NCBI RefSeq assembly: GCF_019207085.1
Contig: NZ_JAATOM010000003.1
Coordinates: 434,001 to 498,000, forward strand
From: Variovorax sp. dw_308
GTDB lineage: Bacteria > Pseudomonadota > Gammaproteobacteria > Burkholderiales > Burkholderiaceae_C
Length of the DNA: 64,000 nt
Direction: 5' to 3'
Every line of letters starts with the position of its first letter. Position 1 is the stretch's first letter. Position numbers and translations under genes: made by a program. The notes beneath the pieces were generated by a model. That model did no database searches and was not told where the DNA came from. It saw nothing but the letters and a program-made list of their open reading frames with translations. This document shows positions 55,073 to 64,000 of this stretch, one piece after another.

Positions 55073-57874
55073 ATGAACGATACCGATCGATCAGGCCGCT
55101 GGCCGGCGTGCGCTGGCGAATGCGCGAAGTTGATACGCGGCTTCGGCCCGGACGCCACGCCGCTCGGCGCACCGGATCAATGGCCGAGGGCGCTGCGCAA
55201 CATTGTCGACCTGCTGTTGCGCTCATCGGCCGAGATGGCCGTCTATTGGGGGCCGGACTACGTCGCCATCTACAACGACGCGCACGCCGGCATGATCGGC
55301 AACAAGCACCCCGGCAGCCTGGGGCGACCGGCGCGGGAGTTCACGACGGAAATCTGGGACAGCCTCGAGCCGCAGTTCGACAACGTCCTTTACCGCGGCG
55401 AGAGCGCAAGCGGCCGCGACCAGCCCTTTTCCATCAATCGCAATGGCGAACTCGAGCAGGCGTATTTCGACTACGCATGGTCACCAGTGTTCGACGACAA
55501 CGGCCGCATCGGCGGCGTCCTTTGCATCACCACCGAAACCACGGAACGCATGCATGCGACCCAAGCCCTTGCCGACAGTGAAAGAACCGCGCGCGAGGGG
55601 GGCGAGCACCTGCAGATGGCGCAGTCGGCCGGCGGCGTCGGTGTCTTCTCGCTCGACATCCAGACCGACATGCTGAGCGTGTCGAGCGAGTATTGCAGCG
55701 TCTTCGGCTTGCCGTTGGTGGAGTTGCTTCCGCTCGCCGCGATCGAGCACCTGCGCATCACCCGGGGCGAGCACATGTCCACGCGCGAAACCCGGGTCGC
55801 CGGCACGGCGCCGCTCGATGTGGAATACCAGATCCGGCGCGCCGGCGATGGCGCCGTGCGCTGGATCTCGCGCCGCGGCGAACTGGTGCGCGACAGCGCG
55901 GGCAAGCCGGTGCTGATGCGCGGCGTGGTGCAGGACATCACCGACCGCAAGCTGACCGAAGCCACGCTGCGCCAGAGCGAAGCGCGGTTTCGGACGCTGG
56001 CGCGACAAATGCCCAACCAGGTCTGGACGGCGACGGCCGACGGGCGGCTCGACTGGGTCAGCGAGAGCATGAGCACCTATGCGGGACTCAGCCACGTCGA
56101 ATTGCTGGGCGACGGCTGGGGGCAATTCGTGCATCCGGACGACATCCCGCACGCCGAGAAGCGCTGGGCGCATGCGCTGGCCACCGGCACTCCGTACGAA
56201 AACGAAGGCCGCCTGCGCCGCCACGACGGCGCATGGCGCTGGCACCTGTCGCGCGCCCAGCCGCTGGGCAGCGACGAAGTCGGCACGCCGCTGCGCTGGG
56301 TCGGCATCAACACCGACATCGAAGACCAGAAAGCGGCACAGCACCGGCTCGCCCAGAGCGTGGCCGAGCGCACGCGCGACCGCGACCGCCTGTGGCAACT
56401 CTCGGCCGACATCATGCTCATCGCCGACATCCGGGGCCGCATCGTGGCCGTCAACCCCGCCTGGCAGGCACTGCTCGGCTGGAGCGAGGCGCAACTGCTT
56501 GGACGTCCGCTCCTCAGGCTGCTGCATCCCGACGATCTCGCGCCCGTCATCGCCGAAAGCCGCCGGCTCAAGGGGGGACAGGCGCAATCGCGCATCGAGA
56601 GCCGGGTGCGCCACCAGGACGGCAGCTACCGCACGCTGTCGTGGACGGCCGTGCCTGACGAGGGTCTCCTGCATGCGGTCGGGCGCGACGTCACGGCCCT
56701 GCGCGAGTCCGAAGCCCGCCTGCGCCAGAGCCAGAAGATGGAAGCCATCGGCCAGCTCACCGGCGGCATCGCGCACGACTTCAACAACCTGCTGCAGGGC
56801 ATCACCGGACCGATCGAACTCATGCGCCGGCGCGTCGCGCTCGGCCGCACCGAGGGCCTGGAGCGCTACATGGATTCGGCCGCGCAATCAGCGCGGCGCG
56901 CCGCGTCATTGATCCAGCGCCTGCTCGCTTTCTCGCGGCGCCAGACGCTCGACCCCAAACCGACCGACGTGAACGAACTCCTCGGCTCCATGGGGGAACT
57001 GCTGCACCGCACGCTCGGCGAACACGTGCGCCTGGCCATCGCCGCCGATACGGGAACCGGCGCCGCATTCGGCGATGCGGCCCAACTCGAAAGCGCGATC
57101 CTCAACCTGGCCATCAACGCGCGCGACGCCATGCCCGATGGCGGCGAGTTGCGCATAGGCACCTCCTGCGTGATGTTCGACGAAGCGGCCGGACACCAGC
57201 ACGACCTGCCCCCCGGCCACTACTGCGCCATCTCCGTGGCCGACACCGGCACCGGCATGACGCCCGAGGTGCTGGCCAAGGCCTTCGACCCCTTCTTCAC
57301 GACCAAGCCGATCGGCCAGGGCACCGGGCTGGGCCTGTCGATGGTGTACGGTTTCGCGCAGCAGTCGCGTGGCCTGGTGCGCATCCAGAGCCAGCCGGGA
57401 ACGGGGACCACCGTCACGCTGTATCTGCCGCGCGCTCATGTCGCAGTCCGTGGCGACACCTCGAGAATTTCCGGCGATGCCCACCTGCCGCAGGGCCGGG
57501 GCGAAGTGGTGCTGGTGGTCGAGGACGACCCGGCCGTGCGCCTGCTGGTGCTCGACGTGCTGGCCGAGATGGGTTATCGCACCGTGCATGCCGAAGACGG
57601 GGCATCCGCGATTCCCATCCTGCAATCGAAGGAGCGCATCGACCTGCTTGTCAGCGATGTCGGACTGCCCGGCATCAATGGGCGGCAGGTGGCCGAAATC
57701 GCGCGCGGGGTTCGGCCCGGGTTGCCGGTGCTCTTCATGACCGGCTATGCCGAGCACGTACGCACGCGGGCGGAGTTCCTGGCTCCGGGCATGGAGATGA
57801 TTGCCAAGCCATTCGCAGTCGATGAGTTTGCGCGCCTGGTGCAGCACGCCATGCGCGGCAGGTCGGTCGGATAG
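55073..57874 (+). CDS. Hybrid sensor histidine kinase with PAS domains and C-terminal receiver
   Basis: A 933-residue soluble kinase with no membrane helix. Order: PAS/GAF-like domain at about 40-155 ([20 protein letters not shown]), three PAS domains with PAC extensions at about 180-295, 300-420 and 430-550, HisKA with phospho-acceptor H568 in [14 protein letters not shown], HATPase at about 665-785 ([27 protein letters not shown]) and a receiver at about 812-928 with D862 in [10 protein letters not shown]. The receiver suggests self-control or a phosphorelay; no partner regulator is adjacent. Input signal unknown. It converges on the SenA-like gene. Confidence 0.93.
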   Translation: MNDTDRSGRWPACAGECAKLIRGFGPDATPLGAPDQWPRALRNIVDLLLRSSAEMAVYWGPDYVAIYNDAHAGMIGNKHPGSLGRPAREFTTEIWDSLEPQFDNVLYRGESASGRDQPFSINRNGELEQAYFDYAWSPVFDDNGRIGGVLCITTETTERMHATQALADSERTAREGGEHLQMAQSAGGVGVFSLDIQTDMLSVSSEYCSVFGLPLVELLPLAAIEHLRITRGEHMSTRETRVAGTAPLDVEYQIRRAGDGAVRWISRRGELVRDSAGKPVLMRGVVQDITDRKLTEATLRQSEARFRTLARQMPNQVWTATADGRLDWVSESMSTYAGLSHVELLGDGWGQFVHPDDIPHAEKRWAHALATGTPYENEGRLRRHDGAWRWHLSRAQPLGSDEVGTPLRWVGINTDIEDQKAAQHRLAQSVAERTRDRDRLWQLSADIMLIADIRGRIVAVNPAWQALLGWSEAQLLGRPLLRLLHPDDLAPVIAESRRLKGGQAQSRIESRVRHQDGSYRTLSWTAVPDEGLLHAVGRDVTALRESEARLRQSQKMEAIGQLTGGIAHDFNNLLQGITGPIELMRRRVALGRTEGLERYMDSAAQSARRAASLIQRLLAFSRRQTLDPKPTDVNELLGSMGELLHRTLGEHVRLAIAADTGTGAAFGDAAQLESAILNLAINARDAMPDGGELRIGTSCVMFDEAAGHQHDLPPGHYCAISVADTGTGMTPEVLAKAFDPFFTTKPIGQGTGLGLSMVYGFAQQSRGLVRIQSQPGTGTTVTLYLPRAHVAVRGDTSRISGDAHLPQGRGEVVLVVEDDPAVRLLVLDVLAEMGYRTVHAEDGASAIPILQSKERIDLLVSDVGLPGINGRQVAEIARGVRPGLPVLFMTGYAEHVRTRAEFLAPGMEMIAKPFAVDEFARLVQHAMRGRSVG

Positions 57875-57892
57875 GCGCACCGCCTTGCGCGA

Positions 57893-59164
57893 TCAGATCG
57901 CGCAGGTACGAAATCCGTAGAAGCCTTCGTCGCGCGCGGGCAGCGCGAAGCCGCGGGACCTGGTCGAGCGCAGCCTGGCGCGCGTCGCCAGCGAGGCGCC
58001 GCGCAGCACACGCGCCTGGCCGAATGCGGGCACCGGGTCGAAAGGCGTGCCCTCGCTCCACGGGTCGGCACGGAACCCGGGCCAGGGCCTGAGCGTGCCG
58101 GCAGTCCACTCGTGCACGTCGGACCACCTGAAGCCCCGGCGCGATGCGGTCTCGGCGGCAATCTCCCACTCGACCTCGGTGGCGATGCGCCGCCCCGCCC
58201 AGCGCGCCCACGCATCGGCCTCCCACCAGCTCAGGTGCACGGCGCTTTGATGCCCCGCCGCGCGCACGGTGCGGCCGAAGCGGTGCTGCAGCACCGAGCC
58301 GCCCGTGCCGTGCCGTTCGACGCCGATCTGCTCGACATGGCGCGGGCCGCGGCGCCCTTCCTCGGCATGCCGCGCCAGCCAGGCCAGGCCTTCGGACAGC
58401 CAGAGGTCGCTGCGGTCATAGCCGCCGTCATCGACGAACTCGACGTACTGGCTCCAGGTGACGGGCTGCGCATCGATCTCGAACTCGGGTACTTCGGCCT
58501 CGTGCAGGCCCTGCTCCTGCGCAAATGAAAAACCCTGCGCCGGCAGCCCGAGTTCCCACCGCGCGGCCGGCACGAGCAACGGTTCGCGCGGCGGCGGGGC
58601 GGGCGCGATCTCGATGCCGATCGGCAGGCCCAGCGTTTGCGCCATCACCACGAGTTGCTCGCCGCGCATGTCCTCGTGGAACAGCGCGAGCCGATAGAAG
58701 TACAGGCCGGCGTCGGTTTCGGCGGCACGCTCCAGCAGTTCGAGCGTGCTCTCCAGCGTCTCGAGCAGGTAGGCCTTGGTCTGGCCAAGATCCGGAATGT
58801 CTCGCGACCAGGCTCCTTCGGCGCCCCCCTGCTGCGGGTTCCACCACTCGTCGGCTTGCGGGTCGATGGCCGCCAGCCGCGTGGGCCGCGACGGGCAGTC
58901 GATGCCGAAGGCGCGCTGCGTGTTGCGGCCGATCCACCATTCGGCAAACCAGGCGACATGACCTGCCAGCCAGATCGGCGGGAGCACGCCGTCGAGACGC
59001 TCGACCGGCAAGGTGGCGGTGCCCATCGCCTGCTCGTAGAGCGAAAGCAGGTGCAGCGTGTGATTGCGCGCGTCGATCAGCGCGAGCGACAACAACTCGC
59101 GACCGGCGCGGCGCATCGATGGCGAGTCGATCGAGTCAGGCAGGTCGGTGTAGGACGTGGGCAT
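57893..59164 (-). CDS. SenA/EgtB-family (DinB_2 plus FGE-sulfatase) nonheme iron enzyme, iron site altered
   Basis: A 423-residue protein with the two-domain layout of EgtB and the selenoneine synthase SenA. The N-terminal DinB_2 domain begins LLSLALIDARNHTLHLLSLY and has GHVAWFAEWWIGRN (H69). The second motif reads FHEDMRGEQ (H163 to E169): relatives have HxxxHxE with two iron-binding histidines, but position 167 is arginine (codon CGC). The FGE-like C-terminal domain is complete (VHLSWWEADAWARWAGRRIA, WEWTAG-like VHEWTAGTLRPW, RVLRGASLAT, GFYGFRTCAI). Overall it is closest to SenA in my judgement, but senB and senC are not here. It follows the TRAP receptor gene by 14 bases. Confidence 0.8.
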   Translation of the reverse strand: MPTSYTDLPDSIDSPSMRRAGRELLSLALIDARNHTLHLLSLYEQAMGTATLPVERLDGVLPPIWLAGHVAWFAEWWIGRNTQRAFGIDCPSRPTRLAAIDPQADEWWNPQQGGAEGAWSRDIPDLGQTKAYLLETLESTLELLERAAETDAGLYFYRLALFHEDMRGEQLVVMAQTLGLPIGIEIAPAPPPREPLLVPAARWELGLPAQGFSFAQEQGLHEAEVPEFEIDAQPVTWSQYVEFVDDGGYDRSDLWLSEGLAWLARHAEEGRRGPRHVEQIGVERHGTGGSVLQHRFGRTVRAAGHQSAVHLSWWEADAWARWAGRRIATEVEWEIAAETASRRGFRWSDVHEWTAGTLRPWPGFRADPWSEGTPFDPVPAFGQARVLRGASLATRARLRSTRSRGFALPARDEGFYGFRTCAI

Positions 59165-59178
59165 GGTGGGCCTGGCAA

Positions 59179-60261
59179 TCAGGGCTGCATTCTGGACACG
59201 AACGCTTCCATGCGACTGCCGCCGAGGCGCGACAAGCGCAGTTGCGCGCGCTGGAAGCCCAGGTAGTCCGCATGGATCCTTTTCCACTCGGGGCTTTTCT
59301 GGTCGTTGTCGTCATGGACCTCCCTGGCCGCCGCGAACACGGCCCGGATCACCGCCGGCGGGATCGTCTGGACAACGACGCCGCGCGCCGCAAGGTCCTT
59401 CAGCGCAGCGGCGTTCGATACGTCATAGCGCGCCCGCATCGCCGCGCTCGCCTGCGCCGCGGCGGCGTCGACGATCGCCTTGTTTTCGGCCGACAACGTG
59501 GCCAGCGACTTCTGGTTGATCAGGAAACTCATGTTCAGGCCGCCCGGCCACCAGGCCGGCGCGTAGTAGTAGGGCACCGAGCCCGGCAGGCCCAGGGCCA
59601 GGTCGTCGGTCGGCCCCAGCCACTCTGCCGCATCGATGCGCCGCTTTGCCAGCGCCTGGCGCAGGTCGGCCGCAGCAACGGGCTGGGGAGCGGCGCCCAG
59701 GCGGGACATGACTGCGTCCATCGGCCCGCCGGTGGCGCGAACCTTGAGTTGCTGGAAGTCGCCCGCGCCACGGATCGGGCGGCGATACCAGCCGCTCATC
59801 TGCACGCCCGTGTTGCCTGCGTCGAACCCCACCATCGAATAGGCCGCGTAGAACCCGTTCATGAGCTTGCGGCCATTGCCCGCCTGCATCCAGGCGGCCG
59901 TTTGCGCCGCGTCGAGCCCGAATGGCAGCCCCGCGCCGATCGCGAAGGCGGGGTCCTTCGCATAGAAGTACGACGGCAAGGTATGGGCCATCTCGATCGA
60001 GCCGCGCTGCACCGCGTCGAGCACGCCGAGCGGCGTCATGAGCTCGCCTCCCGCGTGCACCGAGATGTCGAAGCGGCCGCCCGACATGGCCCGCACCGCA
60101 TCGGCGAAAGCGACCGCTGCGCCGAAAAGGTTGGCGTTCGAGTTCGGAAAGCTCGATGCCAGGCGCCAGCGCACGGCCACCTGCGCATGGACGGCTGGCG
60201 CCAGTCCTGCGGCCAGCACGCCCGCCACCCCTGCGTTTCTCATCAGCCCGCGACGGTCCAT
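59179..60261 (-). CDS. TRAP transporter solute receptor, DctP/TakP type, orphan
   Basis: A 360-residue periplasmic binding protein. The signal MDRRGLMRNAGVAGVLAAGL has twin arginines and ends near VHAQ, so Tat or Sec export is possible. WRLASSFPNSNANLFGAAVA, GRFDISVHAGGELMTPLGVL, EMAHTLPSYFYAKDP and VRATGGPMDAVMSRLGAAPQ follow the TakP subgroup, which binds 2-oxo acids or related carboxylates as dimers. No DctQ or DctM membrane subunit is nearby. Its only partner is the SenA-like gene downstream. Confidence 0.87.
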   Translation of the reverse strand: MDRRGLMRNAGVAGVLAAGLAPAVHAQVAVRWRLASSFPNSNANLFGAAVAFADAVRAMSGGRFDISVHAGGELMTPLGVLDAVQRGSIEMAHTLPSYFYAKDPAFAIGAGLPFGLDAAQTAAWMQAGNGRKLMNGFYAAYSMVGFDAGNTGVQMSGWYRRPIRGAGDFQQLKVRATGGPMDAVMSRLGAAPQPVAAADLRQALAKRRIDAAEWLGPTDDLALGLPGSVPYYYAPAWWPGGLNMSFLINQKSLATLSAENKAIVDAAAAQASAAMRARYDVSNAAALKDLAARGVVVQTIPPAVIRAVFAAAREVHDDNDQKSPEWKRIHADYLGFQRAQLRLSRLGGSRMEAFVSRMQP

Positions 60262-60442
60262 TGAATCGTTCTCCAAGAATGTGGTTCGGGGCATTGCAGC
60301 ACGCCGCATCATGAACGCTGCCCCGGCGGCGACGAGGGGATACCCCTGCAAGCCAATGCGCACCGGCGGACTTTGGCCCTGCAGGCCCGTCTTAAAATGT
60401 CAACCCGCTTATCTTCCAACTCTATCCAAAGTGCCTTCAAAG

Positions 60443-61600
60443 ATGAACTCAACCCGATTCAGACCTGCGCTTCTCGCGGCCTTCGCTGCCACCGCATTCG
60501 TTGGCGCAGCGCAGGCTGCCGACATCAAGATCGGTGTCGCGGAAGCGCTGTCCGGCGGCGCCGCCCAGTACGGCACGGCCATCCGGAACGGCTTCCAGCT
60601 GGCCACCGACGAGATCAATGCCGCCGGCGGCATCAACGGCAACAAGATCGTGCTGGTGGTCGAGGATGAGCAGGGCAAGAAGGAAGACGCGATCAACGTC
60701 TTCAAGAAGCTGATCTTCCAGGACAACGTGCTGATGGTCTTCGGCCCCACGCTGTCGAACTCGGCCCAGGCCGCCGACCCGATCGCGCAAGCCGCCAAGA
60801 CCGTGGCCTTCGGCACCTCCAACACCGCCGACGGCATCACCTCCATCGGCGACTACGTGTTCCGCAACTCGGTCACCGAAGCCGACGTGCTGCCCGAGAC
60901 GCTGCGCGTGGCCGTCAAGCATGCCAACGTGAAGAAGGTCGCGGTGCTCTACGGCAACGACGACGTGTTCACCAAGAGCGGCTACGACAACTTCAAGAAG
61001 GCCCTCGAAGACGCGAAGATGCCGGTGACCACCACCGAGACCTTCGCCAAGGGCGACGTCGACTTCAAGGCGCAGCTGACCAAGATCAAGGCCACCAACC
61101 CTGACGCGATCGTGCTGTCGGCCCTGCTGGCCGAAGGCGCACCGATCATGGTGCAGGCACGCCAGCTGGGCATCAACGTGCCCTTCATCGGCGGCAACGG
61201 CATGAACTCGGTCAAGGTCTTCGAACTGGCCAAGGGCGCTTCGGACAACCTGTACGTCGGCAGCCCCTGGTCGTCCAGCAACGCGACGCCGGAGAACAGC
61301 AAGTTCATCAAGGCCTACACCGCCAAGTACAGCACCGCGCCCGACCAGTTCGCGGCGCAGGCCTACGACGCCATGTACATCGCCACGCAGGCGCTGAAGA
61401 CGGTCAAGCTGACCGGTACGCTGCCGGCCGACCGTGCCGCCCTGCGCGACGCGCTGCCCAACGCCAAGTGGACCGGCGCCACCGGCGCCTTCAGCTTCAC
61501 GCGCGCCAACGACAAGGCCGGCAAGCCTGCTGGCTATGATGCAAAGCAGCAAGCCATCGTCAGCGTGACCAAGGGCACGCAGTTCGAAATCGAAAAGTAA
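60443..61600 (+). CDS. livJ: Branched-chain amino acid ABC transporter, binding protein
   Basis: A 385-residue periplasmic binding protein (type I fold, LivJ family) with a signal peptide cleaved near AAQAAD. IKIGVAEALSGGAAQYGTAI, FQLATDEINAAGGINGNKIV, KKVAVLYGNDDVFTKSGYD and the C-terminal AYDAMYIATQALK are typical of the family. Ligands of this family include branched-chain amino acids, amides and aromatic acids. It is first in livJ-livH-livM-livG, separated from livH by a terminator that should raise its level over the membrane parts. Confidence 0.9.
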   Translation: MNSTRFRPALLAAFAATAFVGAAQAADIKIGVAEALSGGAAQYGTAIRNGFQLATDEINAAGGINGNKIVLVVEDEQGKKEDAINVFKKLIFQDNVLMVFGPTLSNSAQAADPIAQAAKTVAFGTSNTADGITSIGDYVFRNSVTEADVLPETLRVAVKHANVKKVAVLYGNDDVFTKSGYDNFKKALEDAKMPVTTTETFAKGDVDFKAQLTKIKATNPDAIVLSALLAEGAPIMVQARQLGINVPFIGGNGMNSVKVFELAKGASDNLYVGSPWSSSNATPENSKFIKAYTAKYSTAPDQFAAQAYDAMYIATQALKTVKLTGTLPADRAALRDALPNAKWTGATGAFSFTRANDKAGKPAGYDAKQQAIVSVTKGTQFEIEK

Positions 61601-61653
61601 GCCGCCCGATTCGCAGGGTCGCACGCGCGGCCTTGCGTTTCGCCCTTGCTTCT

Positions 61654-61684
61654 GGCGCAGACATCTGCGCCGTTTTCTTTTTTG
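61654..61684 (+). terminator. Terminator/attenuator between livJ and livH
   Basis: GGCGCAG-ACAT-CTGCGCC followed by GTTTTCTTTTTTG, 54 bases after the livJ stop. Partial termination here would give more binding protein than permease, as is common in ABC operons. Confidence 0.82.
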
Positions 61685-61724
61685 TCAGGCCGCGGCGCGG
61701 TGCCGTGGCAGTCAGGAGCCCATC

Positions 61725-62606
61725 GTGCTCGATCAGCAACTCGTCAACGCCTTGTCGCTAGGGTGCGTCTACGCACTCTTTGCGCTGGGCTTCACCCTCA
61801 TCTTCGGCGTGCTCGGCGTCATCAACCTGTCGCATGGCGCCATCTTCATGGTGGGCGCCTATGCGGCGGCCACCTTCATGCGCGTGTTCTCGCTGCCGCT
61901 GTGGACCGGCCTGCTCGCTGCGTTCCTGTTCAGCGGCCTGTTCGGCCTGTTGATCGACGTGCTGGTGCTCAAGCCGCTGCGCAAGCGCAACGCGCCCCAC
62001 CTGATCCCGATGATCGCGACCATCGGCGTGGCGATCGTCCTCAACAACGGCGTGCAAGCCATCTTCGGCGCGGAGAACGTGCGCTTCCCGGCCGGCACCA
62101 TTCCCGACAACGCGCTGGAGTTCGCGGGCATCCACGTCACCGTGCTGGAACTCGGCATCGTGCTGGTGTCCTTCGTGCTGATGGGCGTGCTGATGCTGGC
62201 GCTCAAGCGCACGCAGATGGGACGCGCGTTGCGCGCGATCGCGGAGTCGCCCAAGGCGGCGTACCTCGTCGGCGTGAACGTCGAAGGGCTGTTCTACCTG
62301 ACGTCGTTCATCGCAGCCGGCCTCGGCGGCCTGGCCGGCGTGCTGATCGGCCTGTATTCGAACGCGCTGTTCCCGCTGATGGGCCAGCCGATGCTCGAGA
62401 AGGGCATCGCCGTGATCATCCTCGGCGGCATGGGCGACATCCGCGGCGCGATGCTGGCGGGCCTGTTCCTCGGCTTTGCGGAGGTGCTGTCGGTGGCGTA
62501 CATCGGTTCCAGCATGCGCGACGCGGTGGCCTTCGGCTTGCTGTTCCTCGTGTTGCTGGTGCGGCCGAAAGGGTTGTTCGGCTCCTTGCAGGAGCGCAAG
62601 GTCTGA
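61725..62606 (+). CDS. livH: Branched-chain amino acid ABC transporter permease LivH
   Basis: A 293-residue permease with about eight membrane helices. LSLGCVYALFALGFTLIFGV, INLSHGAIFMVGAYAA and the coupling region RTQMGRALRAIAESPKAAYL identify LivH; the C terminus reads LVLLVRPKGLFG. The start is GTG, preceded by CAGGAG, and no ATG is available before the first conserved residues. Pairs with LivM. Confidence 0.93.
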   Translation: MLDQQLVNALSLGCVYALFALGFTLIFGVLGVINLSHGAIFMVGAYAAATFMRVFSLPLWTGLLAAFLFSGLFGLLIDVLVLKPLRKRNAPHLIPMIATIGVAIVLNNGVQAIFGAENVRFPAGTIPDNALEFAGIHVTVLELGIVLVSFVLMGVLMLALKRTQMGRALRAIAESPKAAYLVGVNVEGLFYLTSFIAAGLGGLAGVLIGLYSNALFPLMGQPMLEKGIAVIILGGMGDIRGAMLAGLFLGFAEVLSVAYIGSSMRDAVAFGLLFLVLLVRPKGLFGSLQERKV

Positions 62607-62607
62607 T

Positions 62608-63471
62608 ATGGCTTCACTCGACAACTTCTGGGCCGTCTACAGCAACCTGGTGCTCTCGCTGGGCATCAACGGACTGCTGGCGCTTTCGATCTGGCTGACG
62701 CTGGCCTGCGGCATGCTGTCCGTGGCCAACGCGGCCTTCATGGGCATCGGGGCGTACACCGCGTCCATCCTCACGATGAACTACGGCATGCCGTTCCCGG
62801 TCGCCATCCTCGGCGGCATGGCGGCGCCCGCGCTGGTCGCGGCCATCATGGGCGGGCCGACGCTGCGGCTGTCGGGCGTGTACCTGGCGATGGCCACCCT
62901 GGCCTTCGGCGAGGTGGTCCGCATCGCGGTGCTCAACACCGAATCCATCACCGGCGGCGCGCTGGGCCTCAATGGCATTCCGCAACTCACGCAGTGGTGG
63001 CATGTGCTGCTGGCGCTGGTGCTCACGCTGCTGCTGCTGTGGCGCCTGCGCCGCTCCAAGGTGGGCCGCGCTTTCGAGGCCATCAAGGAGGATGAGACGG
63101 CCGCCGGCCTGATGGGCATCGACGTGGCGCGCCACAAGATGCTGGCCTTCGTGCTCGGCGCCGCGATCGCGGGGCTGGCCGGCACGCTGAACGCGCACCT
63201 GACCTTCTTCATCGGCCCCGGCGAATACGGCTTCAACCGCGCGGTGGACATCCTCACGATGACCATCCTCGGCGGCATCAACGGCCTGACCGGCCCGGTG
63301 CTCGGCGGCGTGATCCTGACGATCCTGCCCGAGGTGCTGCGCGGACTCGGCGGCTTCCGCCTCGTGGTCAACGGGCTGGTGCTGGTGCTGATCGTGCTGT
63401 TCCTGCCCAAGGGCATCTGGGATCCGGCGCGCTTCCGCCAATGGTTCGGCCGCAAGGGAGAAGCCGCATGA
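62608..63471 (+). CDS. livM: Branched-chain amino acid ABC transporter permease LivM
   Basis: A 287-residue permease. GINGLLALSIWLTLACGMLS, NAAFMGIGAYTASILTM, the coupling region RSKVGRAFEAIKEDETAAGL and LPEVLRGL with IWDPARFRQW mark LivM. It starts two bases after the livH stop and overlaps livG by four bases. Confidence 0.93.
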   Translation: MASLDNFWAVYSNLVLSLGINGLLALSIWLTLACGMLSVANAAFMGIGAYTASILTMNYGMPFPVAILGGMAAPALVAAIMGGPTLRLSGVYLAMATLAFGEVVRIAVLNTESITGGALGLNGIPQLTQWWHVLLALVLTLLLLWRLRRSKVGRAFEAIKEDETAAGLMGIDVARHKMLAFVLGAAIAGLAGTLNAHLTFFIGPGEYGFNRAVDILTMTILGGINGLTGPVLGGVILTILPEVLRGLGGFRLVVNGLVLVLIVLFLPKGIWDPARFRQWFGRKGEAA

Positions 63472-64000
63472 GCGCAGCGCCAGCACCCATGACCGCTTCA
63501 AAGAACCTGCTCGAACTCACGAGCGTCTCGCGCCACTTCGGCGGCCTCAAGGTCCTGCAGGACGTGAACCTGGCCGTGCCCGACAAGGGCGTGTTCGGGC
63601 TGATCGGCCCCAACGGCGCCGGCAAGACGACCGTGTTCAACCTGATCACCGGCCTGCTTCCGCCCACCAGCGGCAGCATCCGTTTCGACGGGCAGGACCT
63701 GGTCGGCCGCAAGCCCTTCGAGATCACCCGTGGCGGCATCGCGCGCACCTTCCAGAACATCCGGGTGTTCAAGGAAATGTCGCTGACCGAGAACGTCATC
63801 GTCGGCATGGATGCGCACCTGCGCTACGGCGCCTTCGGGCTGCTGGCCAGCACGGGCATGTTCCGCAGCGAGGAGCGCCGCGCGCGCGACCGGGCGCGCG
63901 AACTGCTGAGCTGGGTCAAGCTCGACCACAAGGCCGACCAGCTCGCCGACAACCTCTCGTACGGTGACCAGCGCAAGCTCGAACTGGCCCGCGCCCTCGC
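63468..64000 (+). CDS. livG: Branched-chain amino acid ABC transporter ATP-binding protein LivG (cut by window edge)
   Basis: The first 177 residues of the LivG ATPase: Walker A LIGPNGAGKTTVFNLITGLL, Q loop GIARTFQNIRVFKEMSLTEN, the LivG-specific helical insert (RYGAFGLLASTGMFRSEERR) and the signature LSYGDQRKLELARAL at the edge. Walker B and the C terminus lie beyond the window. The second ATPase, LivF, would be expected next. Confidence 0.94.
   Translation, partial: MSAAPAPMTASKNLLELTSVSRHFGGLKVLQDVNLAVPDKGVFGLIGPNGAGKTTVFNLITGLLPPTSGSIRFDGQDLVGRKPFEITRGGIARTFQNIRVFKEMSLTENVIVGMDAHLRYGAFGLLASTGMFRSEERRARDRARELLSWVKLDHKADQLADNLSYGDQRKLELARAL

Noticed and set aside
57893..60261. Complete selenoneine (senABC) cluster
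   Set aside because: Only a SenA-like gene is present; no glycosyltransferase SenB or SelD-like SenC in the window.

Overview
The window looks like chromosomal DNA of a high-GC betaproteobacterium of the Comamonadaceae, most like Variovorax. This rests on family knowledge, not on a search. The supporting signs are the fused aroA-cmk gene inside a gyrA-serC-pheA-tyrA-aroA/cmk-rpsA-ihfB block, an OmpA-like protein divergent from gyrA, a tmRNA with the tag ANDERFALAA, and a SenA/EgtB-like enzyme. No rRNA, tRNA, CRISPR array, prophage or complete insertion sequence was seen.

Layout. (1) 1-7.7 kb, minus strand: 5' part of glnA behind a sigma-54-type promoter, then a five-gene string (YVTN beta-propeller, polysaccharide deacetylase, sterol-desaturase-like, EI24, CinA-like), a pseudouridine synthase and a methyltransferase. 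(2) 7.7-8.4 kb: tmRNA with a strong terminator, followed by a short tandem-repeat tract. (3) 8.4-21.4 kb: gph-ubiG, ompA, then on the plus strand gyrA and the aromatic amino acid block through rpsA and ihfB. (4) 21.6-24.3 kb: lapAB, a ComEA-like helix-hairpin-helix protein and crcB. (5) 24.4-30.8 kb: a complete Mrp-type cation/proton antiporter operon with fused A and B subunits. (6) 30.8-40.5 kb, minus strand: an M23 lipoprotein, a cupin-like dioxygenase, and a molybdenum hydroxylase operon (coxS-L-M-D-E-G-F order, form II active-site loop), with a divergent GAF/Fis regulator. (7) 41.7-55 kb, a molybdenum/tungsten region: a ModA-like binding protein, modE, a double-domain methylglyoxal synthase with an HxlR/NmrA-like pair, then two near-identical palindromes that I read as ModE boxes. 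One palindrome precedes an unusual nitroreductase-fusion gene plus a TsaA-like gene; the other precedes modABC and a small periplasmic sulfite-oxidase-fold protein. A Rieske oxygenase and a tungstate transporter (tupBCA) follow. (8) 55-60.3 kb: a hybrid histidine kinase facing a two-gene unit made of an orphan TRAP receptor and a SenA/EgtB-like enzyme. (9) 60.4-64 kb: livJ-livH-livM-livG, cut by the right edge.

The genes of the central region fit together around molybdenum: high-affinity uptake of molybdate and tungstate, a Mo sensor, a Mo-dependent hydroxylase with its maturation factors, and accessory genes placed under what look like ModE operators. The most promising candidates for undescribed biology are the ModE-box nitroreductase-fusion/TsaA pair, the TRAP-receptor/SenA-like pair with a lost iron-ligand histidine, the duplicated methylglyoxal synthase, and a 120-bp imperfect palindrome present twice, each time inside an operon.
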